Shown here piece by piece: positions 7,962-17,217 of a stretch of DNA of 64,000 nt. The stretch is taken from assembly GCA_965230765.1 (NCBI GenBank), contig CBDDLR010000001.1, positions 2,666,001 through 2,730,000 of the forward strand, written 5' to 3'. Origin of the DNA: Sunxiuqinia sp965230765. GTDB taxonomy: Bacteria; Bacteroidota; Bacteroidia; Bacteroidales; Prolixibacteraceae. A program made the translations under genes and the position numbers. Every line of letters begins with the position of its first letter. Within the stretch, counting starts at the first letter, position 1. The notes beneath the pieces are model-generated. The model searched no databases. It saw only the letters and a program-made list of their open reading frames with translations, and was not told where the DNA came from.

Positions 7962-10418
7962 GTGAGATTATCAGAGGTTGCAAATAATGAAACCGTAATT
8001 ATTACAAAGGTTCTTGGACACGGATCGTTTAGAAAGAGAATAACTGAGATGGGATTCGTGAAGGGAAAAGAAGTGAAGGTTATCAAAAATACCCCATTTA
8101 AAGGCCCCATTGAATTCAAAATCCTGGAATACAATATTACCCTTCGAAGATCGGAAGCGCATTTGATTGAGGTTGTTTCGGTAAATGAGACCCAGCTCGA
8201 TTCGCAATCCAGTTATGAAGGAGTGATTGATTTGGAAGAACTAAAAAAATCTGCCAACGAAAAGGGTCGTGAAATTAATATCGCTCTTGTAGGTAATCCC
8301 AATTGTGGTAAAACTACCTTGTTTAATTATCTCTCTGGTTCGAAGGAACATGTTGGAAACTACAGCGGTGTTACAATTGATGCCAAAAAAGCTCATTTTA
8401 AGAAAAAAGGATATCGTTTCAATTTAATTGATCTTCCAGGAACTTATTCACTGACAGCCTATTCGCCGGAAGAAATATATGTTCGGAAATATATCTGGAA
8501 ACAAACTCCCGATATTGTTATAAATGTTATCGATTCGTCAAACCTTGAGCGGAATTTATTTCTAACAACCCAGCTGATTGACATGGATATTAAGGTGATT
8601 TGTGCTTTGAACATGTATGATGAGCTGTTGAAGAATAACGACAAATTTGATTTCGATAAATTGGGCAAAATGATTGGAATCCCAATCATCCCAACGGTAA
8701 GCTCAAAAGGTAAAGGGATTGATGAATTGCTTGAAAAGTCCATTGAGGTTTATGAAGACCAGGATCCAATTGTTAGGCATATTCACATAAATTATGGGCA
8801 GGAGATTGAAAAGTCCATCAATAAGATTCGGCCAATTATTAGAGAGAACAGGCCAATTACGGATAAAATCTCTTCCCGTTTTATGGCAATAAAGTTGCTG
8901 GAAAAGGACAATGAAACACTTTTTAGATTGTCACGGTATCCAAATTTTGATGAAATTAAACAGGCTACGGTACAGGAGTGTAGCCGGATTGAAAAAATAT
9001 ACAACGAAGACAGCGAAACAGTAATTACCGATGCAAAATATGGCTTTATTGCCGGTGCCTTGAAAGATACTTACAAGCACAAAGTAAAGACATCAATATC
9101 CCGATCAGAGCGCATTGACCAATTGTTAACCCATCCAATTCTTGGATTACCAGTATTTGCAATTTTGATATTGACAGCCTTTTATGGAACTTTTAAGCTT
9201 GGAAGTTATCCAATGACATGGATCGAGAACTTTGTTGGGTTTTTAAGTGATTTGGTTACCCAAATTATGCCAGCAGGAATGCTCCGGGATTTAATTACCA
9301 ATGGTATAATTGATGGTACTGGTAGTGTGCTGGTGTTTCTCCCCAATATTTTAATCCTGTTCTTTTTTATTTCGCTGATGGAAGATACGGGCTACATGGC
9401 GAGGGCAGCGTTTATAATGGATAAGATCATGCACTCGTTTGGATTGCACGGTCGATCCTTTATTCCAATGGTGATGGGCTTTGGTTGCAATGTGCCTGCA
9501 ATTATGGCCACGCGCACTCTTCGCAGCCCAGGGGACAGGCTGTTAACCATGCTGATTGTTCCTTTTATGTCGTGCAGTGCAAGGTTGCCTGTGTACGTTT
9601 TGTTCATTTCGGCATTTTTCCCCAATCGGCCTGGCTTAGTGCTTGCCGGAATTTATTTCACTGGAATTTTATTGGCATTTTTAACCGCTCAGATTTTTAA
9701 CAAAACCTTGTTTAGAAACAAGGAAACGCCTTTCGTAATGGAGCTCCCGCCATACCGTGTTCCAACCATGAAGAATATTTTGGTTCACATGTGGGACAAA
9801 TCATACCAGTATTTGAAGAAAATTGCAGGAGTTATTTTGATAGGGGTAATAATTATATGGGCTTTAGGATATTTCCCCAGGGAAAGTGAAGATACAATTC
9901 AGTTACAATCACAAATTGAACTGCTTCAAAATGATTCATCAGAAGAAAGTAACTCAACGATAAAAGAATTGGAATTGGCTCAAGAATCAATACGGCTCAG
10001 AAACTCTTATTTGGGAAGGGTAGGAGAGTTTATGGAGCCTGTTATGCGACCGTTGGGTTTTGACTGGAAAATGAGTGTGAGCTTGCTTGCAGGATTGCCA
10101 GCTAAAGAGATTATTGTGAGTACCATGGGCGTTTTGTACCAGGTGGAAGACGAAGAAGATGCGGTTGGTTTATCCCAAAAGCTTAAAAATGAAAAATATA
10201 CTTCAGGAGAGAAAAAAGGCAAACAGGTTATTTCTATACCTGTAGCAATGGCATTCCTTGTTTTTGTATTGATTTATTTCCCATGTATTGGTGTTATTGC
10301 AACCATTCGAAATGAATCAGGAAAGCTAAAATGGGCACTTTTTGCCATGTTCTATACAACTGGGCTGGCATGGTTGCTTTCATATGCAACCTTTCATCTC
10401 TTTAGTTTGTTCTTTTAA
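7962..10418 (+). CDS. feoB: Ferrous iron transporter FeoAB fusion
   Basis: Inner-membrane Fe(II) importer with FeoA fused in front of FeoB, a known arrangement in Bacteroidota. FeoA (SH3-like) covers about residues 1-75. The G domain has GNPNCGKT (111-118, G1), the Thr of YSGVTID (G2), DLPG (157-160, G3), NMYD (217-220, G4) and SSKGKG (G5). The Gate/core membrane part follows (GYMARAAFIMD, FGCNVPAIMATRTL, PFMSCSARLPVYVL). The C-terminal repeat includes LLAGLPAKEIIVSTMGVLY. The start is GTG at 7962, giving the normal FeoA beginning MRLSEV. At 818 aa it is full length. A small Cys-rich membrane protein follows, as is common for FeoB. Fur-type control is likely but no operator was identified. 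Confidence 0.97.
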   Translation: MRLSEVANNETVIITKVLGHGSFRKRITEMGFVKGKEVKVIKNTPFKGPIEFKILEYNITLRRSEAHLIEVVSVNETQLDSQSSYEGVIDLEELKKSANEKGREINIALVGNPNCGKTTLFNYLSGSKEHVGNYSGVTIDAKKAHFKKKGYRFNLIDLPGTYSLTAYSPEEIYVRKYIWKQTPDIVINVIDSSNLERNLFLTTQLIDMDIKVICALNMYDELLKNNDKFDFDKLGKMIGIPIIPTVSSKGKGIDELLEKSIEVYEDQDPIVRHIHINYGQEIEKSINKIRPIIRENRPITDKISSRFMAIKLLEKDNETLFRLSRYPNFDEIKQATVQECSRIEKIYNEDSETVITDAKYGFIAGALKDTYKHKVKTSISRSERIDQLLTHPILGLPVFAILILTAFYGTFKLGSYPMTWIENFVGFLSDLVTQIMPAGMLRDLITNGIIDGTGSVLVFLPNILILFFFISLMEDTGYMARAAFIMDKIMHSFGLHGRSFIPMVMGFGCNVPAIMATRTLRSPGDRLLTMLIVPFMSCSARLPVYVLFISAFFPNRPGLVLAGIYFTGILLAFLTAQIFNKTLFRNKETPFVMELPPYRVPTMKNILVHMWDKSYQYLKKIAGVILIGVIIIWALGYFPRESEDTIQLQSQIELLQNDSSEESNSTIKELELAQESIRLRNSYLGRVGEFMEPVMRPLGFDWKMSVSLLAGLPAKEIIVSTMGVLYQVEDEEDAVGLSQKLKNEKYTSGEKKGKQVISIPVAMAFLVFVLIYFPCIGVIATIRNESGKLKWALFAMFYTTGLAWLLSYATFHLFSLFF

Positions 10419-10438
10419 TGAAGTTTATAATTTGATTG

Positions 10439-10624
10439 ATGCAGGAAATAATCACATATCTAATCGTTTCAGCTGCGGTAGTTACAGCCATATATAAGAT
10501 ATATCTGGCACTTCCTTTAAAACCTAAAACTACCAGTAATGGGAAATGTGGGAATTGTGCTTCTGACTGTTCATTAAAAGATTTGCACCAAGGGCAAAAA
10601 TCAAAGTCATTCTTAGTTCAATAA
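10439..10624 (+). CDS. FeoB-associated small Cys-rich membrane protein
   Basis: A 61-residue protein with one N-terminal membrane helix (EIITYLIVSAAVVTAIYKIY) and a short Cys motif CGNCASDC near the C-terminus. Its position 20 bp after feoAB matches the FeoB-associated Cys-rich family, which may help the transporter or its maturation; the role is not established. I chose the ATG at 10439 over the TTG one codon earlier. Confidence 0.8.
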   Translation: MQEIITYLIVSAAVVTAIYKIYLALPLKPKTTSNGKCGNCASDCSLKDLHQGQKSKSFLVQ

Positions 10625-10754
10625 CACCCGCACCTTACATAATATATTAAAAATTCATTGAATAACCATTGCTTTTTTGTTTCAGTTATTAACAACTTAT
10701 AAACTAGGGGATTTCACCTATATAAAGTACATGATAATCTAGTATAAACACTCA

Positions 10755-10785
10755 TTGTAGGGCTTGCTCTGTCTGAGTAATTTTG
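10755..10785 (+). promoter_or_regulatory. Probable promoter of the 101-aa gene
   Basis: TTG (10755-10757), 20-nt spacer, TAATTTTG (10778-10785). Predicted start near 10792, about 31 nt before the ATG at 10823. Confidence 0.5.
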
Positions 10786-10822
10786 ATGTAGTATTTAAAT
10801 GTAGTTATAAAATACTTATACA

Positions 10823-11128
10823 ATGAGAAGACTGCAATTAATATTTATTTCTCTATTTGTTGTTTTGGTGTTTTTGCTCCAGAAAAGCTATACATCAGTG
10901 GTGTCTGCTGTACAGGCAGCAACTGAAGAATCAGTTGTATTGCAAAAAGATACCATTATCAATGAGATGAGCCTTAAAGTTGATTCAACGCTTCAAGAAC
11001 AAAATACGACAGATGCAGATAGTCGTAAGAAGAAAAAATCGAAATCATTGACTAAGAACGATAGTAAGACAGAACCCGGTAAAGTAGCCCAAAAAATTAG
11101 AAGATGGGAATCTGATGTGCGAAATTGA
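10823..11128 (+). CDS. Small hypothetical exported or membrane-anchored protein
   Basis: 101 residues: an N-terminal hydrophobic segment (LIFISLFVVLVFLL) that could be a signal anchor, then a polar tail rich in Lys, Ser and Thr with a KKKKSK cluster. No family recognised. A good promoter lies upstream and a strong terminator hairpin follows about 50 bp after the stop, which supports a real single-gene unit. It precedes the curli region, but a link to it is not shown. Confidence 0.6.
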   Translation: MRRLQLIFISLFVVLVFLLQKSYTSVVSAVQAATEESVVLQKDTIINEMSLKVDSTLQEQNTTDADSRKKKKSKSLTKNDSKTEPGKVAQKIRRWESDVRN

Positions 11129-11175
11129 TTATTTTATTGCTGAAAATATATTGCCATACAAACAGGAGTTAAAAA

Positions 11176-11206
11176 CAAAAGGCTTGCATTTGCAAGCCTT
11201 TGTTGT
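11176..11206. terminator. Strong hairpin, near-identical to the one at 20233
   Basis: Stem AAAGGCTTGC / GCAAGCCTTT (11178-11187 and 11192-11201, loop ATTT) followed by TGTTGTT. An almost identical hairpin ends the curli locus at 20233-20266, so the two copies bracket about 9 kb. Confidence 0.75.
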
Positions 11207-11253
11207 TGAAACTCCCCGGGTGATGCTCTAAACCACATTTTATTTGAAGAATC

Positions 11254-11351
11254 GGAATTCGCCAGACCTAACTTCCCTTCGTTCGTTCGATATAAGGGAT
11301 GCCATCTCTATAAAAAGAGATGGAACCCCTATATTGCTCTGGCAAAATTCC
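11254..11351 (+). ncRNA. Candidate structured RNA or DNA element (three-stem fold)
   Basis: The outer stem is GGAATT (11254-11259)/AATTCC (11346-11351), extended by GCCAGA (11261-11266)/TCTGGC (11338-11343). Inside are a TCCCTT...AAGGGA hairpin (about 11274-11299) and CCATCTCT/AGAGATGG (11302-11309/11316-11323). Together they give a three-way-junction layout. No known riboswitch class is recognised. Strand and transcription are unproven. Confidence 0.35.
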
Positions 11352-11438
11352 AAGATCCAATAAAAAAGGAAACAGTTGCAAACCACACCATCCCCAATAA
11401 ATGTACTTTTTTTAAACACACAATATGACGGTAGGAGA

Positions 11439-11577
11439 ATAAGGTTAGGGGTGGGTTTTTTTGAATTTTCTAATAAGGTGTTTGACCGTGGATAAGGTTT
11501 AAGTGGGCCTTAAAACCTTATTTCTTGTTCCAACCTTAGTAGGCTGGTGCTAAATACCTAAAACAAACCTTATTGGT
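11439..11577. repeat. Cluster of AAGGTT / AACCTTA elements
   Basis: Short related sequences occur six times in about 140 bp: three as (A/T)AAGGTT or AAGGTG (11439, 11471, 11492) and three as AACCTTA (about 11514, 11532, 11566). Two of them form a hairpin, 11492-11503 with 11509-11521. They might be operator sites or a hairpin array. Confidence 0.4.
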
Positions 11578-12136
11578 TGGTCCGTCATCAGTCCCCCAGG
11601 GTGGAACGAAATTCTTCGAGCCAGATATTTCAAAAACATAATCCACAACTTTTGAAACTGATCCCATGAAATCTGGAAATAAAAGGGGCTTAAGCCATTA
11701 ATCTATTCTCAACCGAACACTAGTGGATCAAAAACTTAAACAATTAACAATGGTATATAAATAACTTTAGCTTTTTAAGCTTACACCTAAAACACTCAAT
11801 CGTTCTTCCTTCTTTGTAAACAACCGGGAGTGGGGAAAGAAACTATTCAATAGGTATTTTCACTAATTATTTTTTTAAAAAGAATGTGGTTTTTACTTAT
11901 AGGATTGAACTGAACAAATGTCAATCTTTATACTGCGATTTTGGAAAAGCTTTAACCCCGGCTTTTGGATTTATTAAGATATACAGATTGAAGGAATTGC
12001 AGTTGAACGATTATTCTTGATTGTAGAGATGTAGTTTTCCTTTTTCAAAATCACCCTTAAACTGGTTTACATACTTTGATGGATGATGAGATGTAAGAGT
12101 GCTTATATGAACAGCTAAGTAATTATTGGCAATGTT

Positions 12137-12325
12137 ATGAATACCATATTGAAATCATGTAAATCTCGATGCTTATTGTGTGTAGATTTTAAAAAAATTT
12201 ATAAAAACAAGCGTATAATTGGAGAATTATTAGAAACAGGGATTCTTTTTGCAGCAAGGATAACGGCCATACCGTTTGATTTATTTTTGAGAATAGTTGC
12301 AAAAAAAGAAAACCAAACTAACTAA
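12137..12325 (+). CDS. Possible small protein, doubtful
   Basis: An open frame of 62 codons starting at ATG 12137 with a hydrophobic middle (LLETGILFAARITAIPFDLFLRIV) and a Lys-rich N-terminal half. A G6/C5 hairpin (12326-12345) directly follows the stop. No family is recognised, no promoter is clear, and the surrounding DNA is otherwise non-coding, so this may be chance. Confidence 0.3.
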   Translation: MNTILKSCKSRCLLCVDFKKIYKNKRIIGELLETGILFAARITAIPFDLFLRIVAKKENQTN

Positions 12326-12549
12326 GGGGGGAAATCTCCACCCCCTGCACCGAACAGAAGATAAAAACCAACGTGAACAATGCAGGAGAATGGAGACATA
12401 GCAGTCCAAATATAACAAATAATCTCAAACACTGGTTCTTTAGGACGGAGGACTTGATCAATCCGATGTTTTATTGAAAATCAAAACCTGTTCGCAAAAG
12501 TTTTATGGTCTGTTTGGTGCAAAAATGGAGCAACATTAAAATCAAAATT

Positions 12550-14454
12550 ATGAAAAAACTAAGTTTATTATTTTTAATGATGTTGGCTGTAACATTTGTG
12601 ATGGCACAAAACACTGCAACAACAAATCAAACTGGTAGTGCTAATGTTGCTACTCAGGATCAAAATGGAGTAACTAACGATGCTCAAATTGACCAGGTTG
12701 GTGATGGTAATGAAGCTACTCAGGATCAGGATGGTACTTTGAATACTGCAACCATTATTCAAGTGGGTGCTGGTTCTACTGGTGACAAAACATTTGACAA
12801 TGTTGCTGCACAAACTCAGAATGGTACAGCAAATATTGCATCAATTGATCAAAGGGAAAAAGGAAGTAGTGTTGCTACTCAAACACAAGAAGGGGAAGGT
12901 AATGACGCATCTATTATGCAGCGTAACCCTTGGGGCACATTGCCTCCCGGAAGTAATCATACTCAGGATCAAAGTGGACTTGAAAATGTTGCAAAAGCGA
13001 ACTCCTGGAATGGGGGCAATGAAGGGACTCAAACACAAGATGGAGAAAGAAACTATTCATTATTAAACCAGGCTCAAAGTGGAAATGTTGCAACTCATAT
13101 GCAGACCGGTGATGACAACTATGCCGTTTCAAATCAAGGTCTAGGAGGAAGTAGTGCTATTGTAACGCAAGAAGGTGAATTTAATATTGCCACAACCAAA
13201 CAATCAGGAAATGGGAATTCTTTGGAAATGTCACAAAATGGTAATGGTAACAATTCAGGAAGCCTTCCTTACTGGACAGGTGATAGAGGGGTTTCACAAA
13301 TTGGTGATAATAATGCAGTTCTTTTTGAACAAATCGGAGATGATAATAACCATTATATACAGCAGGAAGGTGGTGGTAATGATGCCGATGTATCGGTTGA
13401 TGGTGATCTAAATGTAGGAACTATTACTCAAATTGGAGATGATAATGATGCTGAACTAACTCAGATAGGACTTGAGAATGGAGCGTATATTTATCAAAAT
13501 GGTAATTCTAACTCTGGTATCGTTGACCAAGACGGTTCTGATAACTATGGATCAGTTGAGCAACTGGACGGAAGTAACAACGATGGGAAAATAAAGCAAG
13601 ATGGTTTATCAAATGAAGCTTATATTGCGCAAGGAATGATTGAGAATTATTATGGTCCATCAACATCAACAGCTATGGATGCCAATAGTAATGACGCTGG
13701 TATTGCACAAGAAGGTGATCTTAATTATGCTGATATTATACAAGTTGGAGATGATAACAATAGTTCAATTGAACAAGTTGGAAATAATAATACCAGTTAT
13801 ATTTATCAGGGTTGGCCATTTGGGTTCTGGGGTGAAACAGCAATTACCTCTGCGCTTGAAACAAATAATAGTATTGCTGAAATTATTACTGAAGGAGACG
13901 GTAACAGGGGGTATGTATGGCAATATGGTGGAGAAACCAATGAAGCTTACATTGGCCAGCTAGGTAATAATAATGTTGCTTCTGCTGTTCAGGGTTTTAT
14001 CTATGAAGATGCAAACTATGACTTCACCACTCCGGTATACAACACAGCCGGAAATCTTATTCAAATAGATCAAAATGGAGATAACAATCAAGCTAAATTG
14101 TTTCAGTTAGGTGACGATAACTCATTTGAATTGTTTCAGAATGGTAACAATAACTCTGTTGGGTACAGTCCTCTAGCATCAGGACTTGAAGCTGTAAGAA
14201 ATGCATATTTCGCTCAAGATGGCGATGGTAATATATTTGTTGGAACTCAAACTGATGGTGCTACATTGGATGTAGCAAGTTTCCAATTTGGAAATGATAA
14301 TACCATCGATTTAGTGCAGGGCGAGAATGACCTTGGATTGATTCAACAAACCGGGAATTTAAATATTGCAGACCTTAGCCAATATGGAGGAGGCCAAAAT
14401 GGCAGCATTATACAAATGGGTGATGGAAATAGTTCTTCTATTACTCAGCAATAG
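12550..14454 (+). CDS. Large curlin-repeat protein (CsgA/CsgB-like amyloid subunit)
   Basis: Secreted subunit of a curli-type amyloid fibre. I chose ATG 12550, which gives a clear signal peptide (MKKLSLLFLMMLAVTFVMAQ); an in-frame ATG at 12505 only adds a polar leader. The mature part is built almost entirely of curlin half-repeats Q-x-G-x-x-N-x-A-x-I-x-Q; about 40 such units can be picked out (for example QVGDGNEATQ, QIGDDNDAELTQIG). E. coli CsgA has five full repeats, so this subunit is several times longer. The Gln and Asn ladders are the hallmark of the amyloid beta-helix. A stem-loop follows. Whether it is the major subunit or the nucleator cannot be told. Confidence 0.92.
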   Translation: MKKLSLLFLMMLAVTFVMAQNTATTNQTGSANVATQDQNGVTNDAQIDQVGDGNEATQDQDGTLNTATIIQVGAGSTGDKTFDNVAAQTQNGTANIASIDQREKGSSVATQTQEGEGNDASIMQRNPWGTLPPGSNHTQDQSGLENVAKANSWNGGNEGTQTQDGERNYSLLNQAQSGNVATHMQTGDDNYAVSNQGLGGSSAIVTQEGEFNIATTKQSGNGNSLEMSQNGNGNNSGSLPYWTGDRGVSQIGDNNAVLFEQIGDDNNHYIQQEGGGNDADVSVDGDLNVGTITQIGDDNDAELTQIGLENGAYIYQNGNSNSGIVDQDGSDNYGSVEQLDGSNNDGKIKQDGLSNEAYIAQGMIENYYGPSTSTAMDANSNDAGIAQEGDLNYADIIQVGDDNNSSIEQVGNNNTSYIYQGWPFGFWGETAITSALETNNSIAEIITEGDGNRGYVWQYGGETNEAYIGQLGNNNVASAVQGFIYEDANYDFTTPVYNTAGNLIQIDQNGDNNQAKLFQLGDDNSFELFQNGNNNSVGYSPLASGLEAVRNAYFAQDGDGNIFVGTQTDGATLDVASFQFGNDNTIDLVQGENDLGLIQQTGNLNIADLSQYGGGQNGSIIQMGDGNSSSITQQ

Positions 14455-14469
14455 GAGATTAATGATTTT

Positions 14470-14508
14470 GATCAATGTAAGTAAAAGTAGCTTACATTGA
14501 TCTTTTAA
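14470..14508 (+). terminator. Hairpin between curlin genes (terminator or attenuator)
   Basis: A perfect 12-bp stem, GATCAATGTAAG (14470-14481) with CTTACATTGATC (14491-14502), followed by TTTT. The next curlin gene starts 18 nt later, so the hairpin may make subunit expression unequal or stabilise the mRNA end. Confidence 0.75.
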
Positions 14509-14519
14509 ATATCTAAAGT

Positions 14520-16391
14520 ATGAAAAAGATAATATTTTTATTAATAATTGTGTTTGCCGTAGGGTCAGCAATGGCACAAAATATGGCAGCTACAACGCAA
14601 ACTGGTGATAACCAGACAGCAACTGTAACTCAGACAGGCACTAACGATGCAACAGTAACGCAAACTACGGACGATGATTTTGCACAGACAGCAACTGTGA
14701 CACAAACTGGAGGATCAAGTGGTAAAAATGTTGCAACAGTTGAGCAAACTGAATCAGGGTCTAATGGAGGATCAAATGCTAATATCCCCAATACAGCAAT
14801 TGTTGATCAGGATGGTTCAGGCAACCAGGCAGCTATTTCTCAATCTGAAACAGGTGGCGGAAATAAAGGTGCATTAAATACAACCATTACGCAAACTGGA
14901 ACGAGCAACACTTCAAGCCAGTCTTCTGTAGCTCCTGGCTACAATAGTGGCCATACTCTCATTGGAATACAGGATGGAACATCGAATAGCCTGAATCAAT
15001 CAACCAGTGGAGGATACACAATTAATTTAAGAATTGAACAACATGGAACTTCCAATGATGCAATACAAAGAAGTCATGGTGCTACTCATGCTGATGTAGA
15101 TGCATATCAAGATGGTACTGGTAATAAATCTACCCAGGATGTTACAGGTTCAAATAATGGATACTCTAGTGCATCCATATTAGTGGATCAGGACGGTAAT
15201 AATAATGAAGCTGTACAAGACTTTACCGGACATGGTTTTTCACATAAGAACAATGCAGTAATTTATCAGGACAACACATTATCTTCTGGAGTTGGAAACT
15301 ATGCCAGGCAGATTGGGAATGGTAGGGACTTAAATGCTGCAACCACACAGACTGGTGATGATAACTTTGCAGAAACTGAACAATGGGGAGAACAAAACAG
15401 TGTAGAGATTATACAAATCGGTGATGAAAATACAGTTGGGAAAAGAAACGAGCCTTCTTCAATGGGAGTATTGCAGGATGGAAATGAAAATACCGTAACG
15501 ATATCTCAAATTGGTAATAGAAACAAAGTAAGCCAGTTTCGTCCTGAAAAATCTGTTTATGCATCTGTCAAACAATATGGCAACAAGAACACAATGTCAA
15601 TCCTCCAATCTGGAGACGATCATGTCGTTGGTGAAGGTTCTTTTCCATACGATGGTATTGATCAGATTGGTAATGATAATAATGCTTTGATTAATCAAAA
15701 TGGTGGTAATGGTAATAAAGTGGGCAGATTTTATCAAAAAGGCGATGTGAATAGCGCTGAAATAAACCAGTCTGGAAATAACAATAAAATTGATGCCGCT
15801 ACACAAGTTAAATTAGGTGGGATTGTTACAAACAACTCTTTGGTAATTAATCAAATTGGTGATAATAACCGCATTCTAAATGCTGGAGAAGAAGGTCTTG
15901 ATATTATTGGGACAATTGATCAGACAGGAAATTCAAATACTGCTTACATGCAGTTAAGCCGCACAAACGCTTTTGGCGATATTGATCAGATCGGGAATGA
16001 TAATGATGCAAGGCTCACTATTAATAAAAGCTTTATTGGTGACAATAATTCAGGTACAATTTATCAGGACGGTGATGGAAACGATGCTGATGCTTACGTA
16101 GGTCAGACTAACTCAGCAACAACTTCTTCCGATAATACAATGGTTATTAATCAGAATGGAAATCTGAATGATGCTGATATTTGGCTTGAAGGATCATTCA
16201 ATCAAGCAACAATTCTGCAAACAGGAAATTCATCGGAAGGTTTTATCACTCAAACCGGGGATTCAAATTTTGGCTCAATTATTCAAACCGGGGATTCAAA
16301 TTTTGGCTCAATTATTTCAAATGGAAATGGACACTACGGAAGCATTGTTCAAAGCGGAGGTATGAACGAGGCTTTAATAACTCAAAATTAA
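14520..16391 (+). CDS. Second large curlin-repeat protein
   Basis: 623 residues. A signal peptide (MKKIIFLLIIVFAVGSAMAQ) is followed by about 35 curlin-type units such as QTGDNQTATVTQTG, QIGNDNNALINQNG and QTGDSNFGSIIQ. The early repeats are rich in Thr, the later ones in Asn and Asp. A 33-bp unit near the end is present twice in exact tandem (16251-16316), showing recent repeat growth. It shares signal, repeat type and length with the upstream gene, so the two probably arose by duplication. Export would use the CsgG pore encoded downstream. Confidence 0.92.
   Translation: MKKIIFLLIIVFAVGSAMAQNMAATTQTGDNQTATVTQTGTNDATVTQTTDDDFAQTATVTQTGGSSGKNVATVEQTESGSNGGSNANIPNTAIVDQDGSGNQAAISQSETGGGNKGALNTTITQTGTSNTSSQSSVAPGYNSGHTLIGIQDGTSNSLNQSTSGGYTINLRIEQHGTSNDAIQRSHGATHADVDAYQDGTGNKSTQDVTGSNNGYSSASILVDQDGNNNEAVQDFTGHGFSHKNNAVIYQDNTLSSGVGNYARQIGNGRDLNAATTQTGDDNFAETEQWGEQNSVEIIQIGDENTVGKRNEPSSMGVLQDGNENTVTISQIGNRNKVSQFRPEKSVYASVKQYGNKNTMSILQSGDDHVVGEGSFPYDGIDQIGNDNNALINQNGGNGNKVGRFYQKGDVNSAEINQSGNNNKIDAATQVKLGGIVTNNSLVINQIGDNNRILNAGEEGLDIIGTIDQTGNSNTAYMQLSRTNAFGDIDQIGNDNDARLTINKSFIGDNNSGTIYQDGDGNDADAYVGQTNSATTSSDNTMVINQNGNLNDADIWLEGSFNQATILQTGNSSEGFITQTGDSNFGSIIQTGDSNFGSIISNGNGHYGSIVQSGGMNEALITQN
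16251..16316 (+). repeat. Exact tandem duplication of a 33-bp curlin unit
   Basis: Two identical 33-bp copies (16251-16283 and 16284-16316), each encoding QTGDSNFGSII. The identity at DNA level, including third positions, means recent slippage or unequal exchange within the repeat array. Confidence 0.95.
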
Positions 16392-16402
16392 GATTAACTT
16401 TT

Positions 16403-16450
16403 AAACTTATTCCTCCTTGGTAAAACAGAGAGGGATAAGTTTGAATTCTT
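16403..16450 (+). terminator. Hairpin after the second curlin gene
   Basis: AAACTTAT (16403-16410) pairs with ATAAGTTT (16435-16442), with a partly paired CCTCC/GAGGG extension, followed by a T-rich stretch. It resembles the hairpin between the first two curlin genes. Confidence 0.55.
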
Positions 16451-16550
16451 TTTACTTATACATAATAATGTTCATTGAATTGTATAAATAAATCATTACT
16501 TAGTACACATAAGTTCGATTTTGATCGTACTTCATAAAAAAACATTTAAT

Positions 16551-17216
16551 ATGCTATCTAAGGCTTGTTTATTATTTTTTATGGTCATTAGTGTTTTATT
16601 CTTGAAGGCTCAAGATAAAGATGATTTAGAAATTAGATGTTGGGAGCTTGAGCAATTTGATATAATCGAACAAGAAATATCGATAAATAATAATCGAAGT
16701 TCAATTAACCAGATTGGTTATAACCAAAGCATGATCGTAGTCCAAGAGCATGAAAAACAATTTTCAAATTCAGTTATTTCTGCACAATTTGATTCTGGTA
16801 ATTCAGGTTATATTGAACAAATAGGTTCTGGACATTATACAATATTGGTTCAAAATGGAAGAGGTAATGAGGCTAATGCATGGTCTAATGGTGATTTAGC
16901 TTTGACTAAAATTTATCAAAAAGGAGTTTCTAATAAAATTGATTCCTACATCGATAATCAAGGAATACTACCTAAAGCAAACATCCTTGTTCAAAATGGT
17001 GTTGGAAACGAAATGCAAATTGCATTATTGGGAAATGGTAATTGCTGGTATCAAAGGTTGCCAAAGGTTGTAGATGCCAGACAATATGGTGAGAATAATA
17101 ATTTGCAGTTAATTCTTGATCACTCCATACTGCCAGGAATTAAGGTTACTCAAACTGGGGGGCAGTCTGTTTCGATAACCCAAACTGCATTTAATTTTCC
17201 TATGAAAAAGTATTAG
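16551..17216 (+). CDS. Short curlin-repeat protein (possible CsgB-like nucleator)
   Basis: 221 residues. I chose ATG 16551, which starts a signal peptide (MLSKACLLFFMVISVLFLKAQ); the frame also opens earlier at TTG 16521. About six to eight degenerate curlin units follow (INQIGYNQSMIVVQE, IEQIGSGHYTILVQNG, VQNGVGNEMQIALLGNG, VTQTGGQSVSITQ). It is shorter and less regular than the two upstream subunits and is directly followed by csgE (1-bp gap). The position and degeneracy suggest a minor or nucleating subunit; this is inference. Confidence 0.82.
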   Translation: MLSKACLLFFMVISVLFLKAQDKDDLEIRCWELEQFDIIEQEISINNNRSSINQIGYNQSMIVVQEHEKQFSNSVISAQFDSGNSGYIEQIGSGHYTILVQNGRGNEANAWSNGDLALTKIYQKGVSNKIDSYIDNQGILPKANILVQNGVGNEMQIALLGNGNCWYQRLPKVVDARQYGENNNLQLILDHSILPGIKVTQTGGQSVSITQTAFNFPMKKY

Positions 17217-17217
17217 T

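Larger units (their letters stand above)
11207..12136. other. Gene-free region upstream of the curli locus
   Basis: About 930 bp without a convincing gene on either strand. It holds a multi-stem structure at 11254-11351, a cluster of AAGGTT/AACCTT sequences at 11439-11577, and a hairpin at 11492-11521. From about 11600 to 12136 I see only AT-rich sequence with no clear signal. It could be a long regulatory region for the curli genes or decayed DNA. Confidence 0.6.

Noticed and set aside
7955..7962. TTG at 7955 as feoAB start
   Set aside because: It is out of frame with FeoA; GTG 7962 gives the conserved MRLSEV start.
11439..11577. CRISPR-like array
   Set aside because: The AAGGTT elements are only 6-8 nt, occur in both directions and have irregular spacing; no cas genes are present.
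12700..16365. Several open frames on both strands within the curlin genes
   Set aside because: They are shadows caused by the repetitive codons of the curlin arrays; none has a signal peptide or domain.
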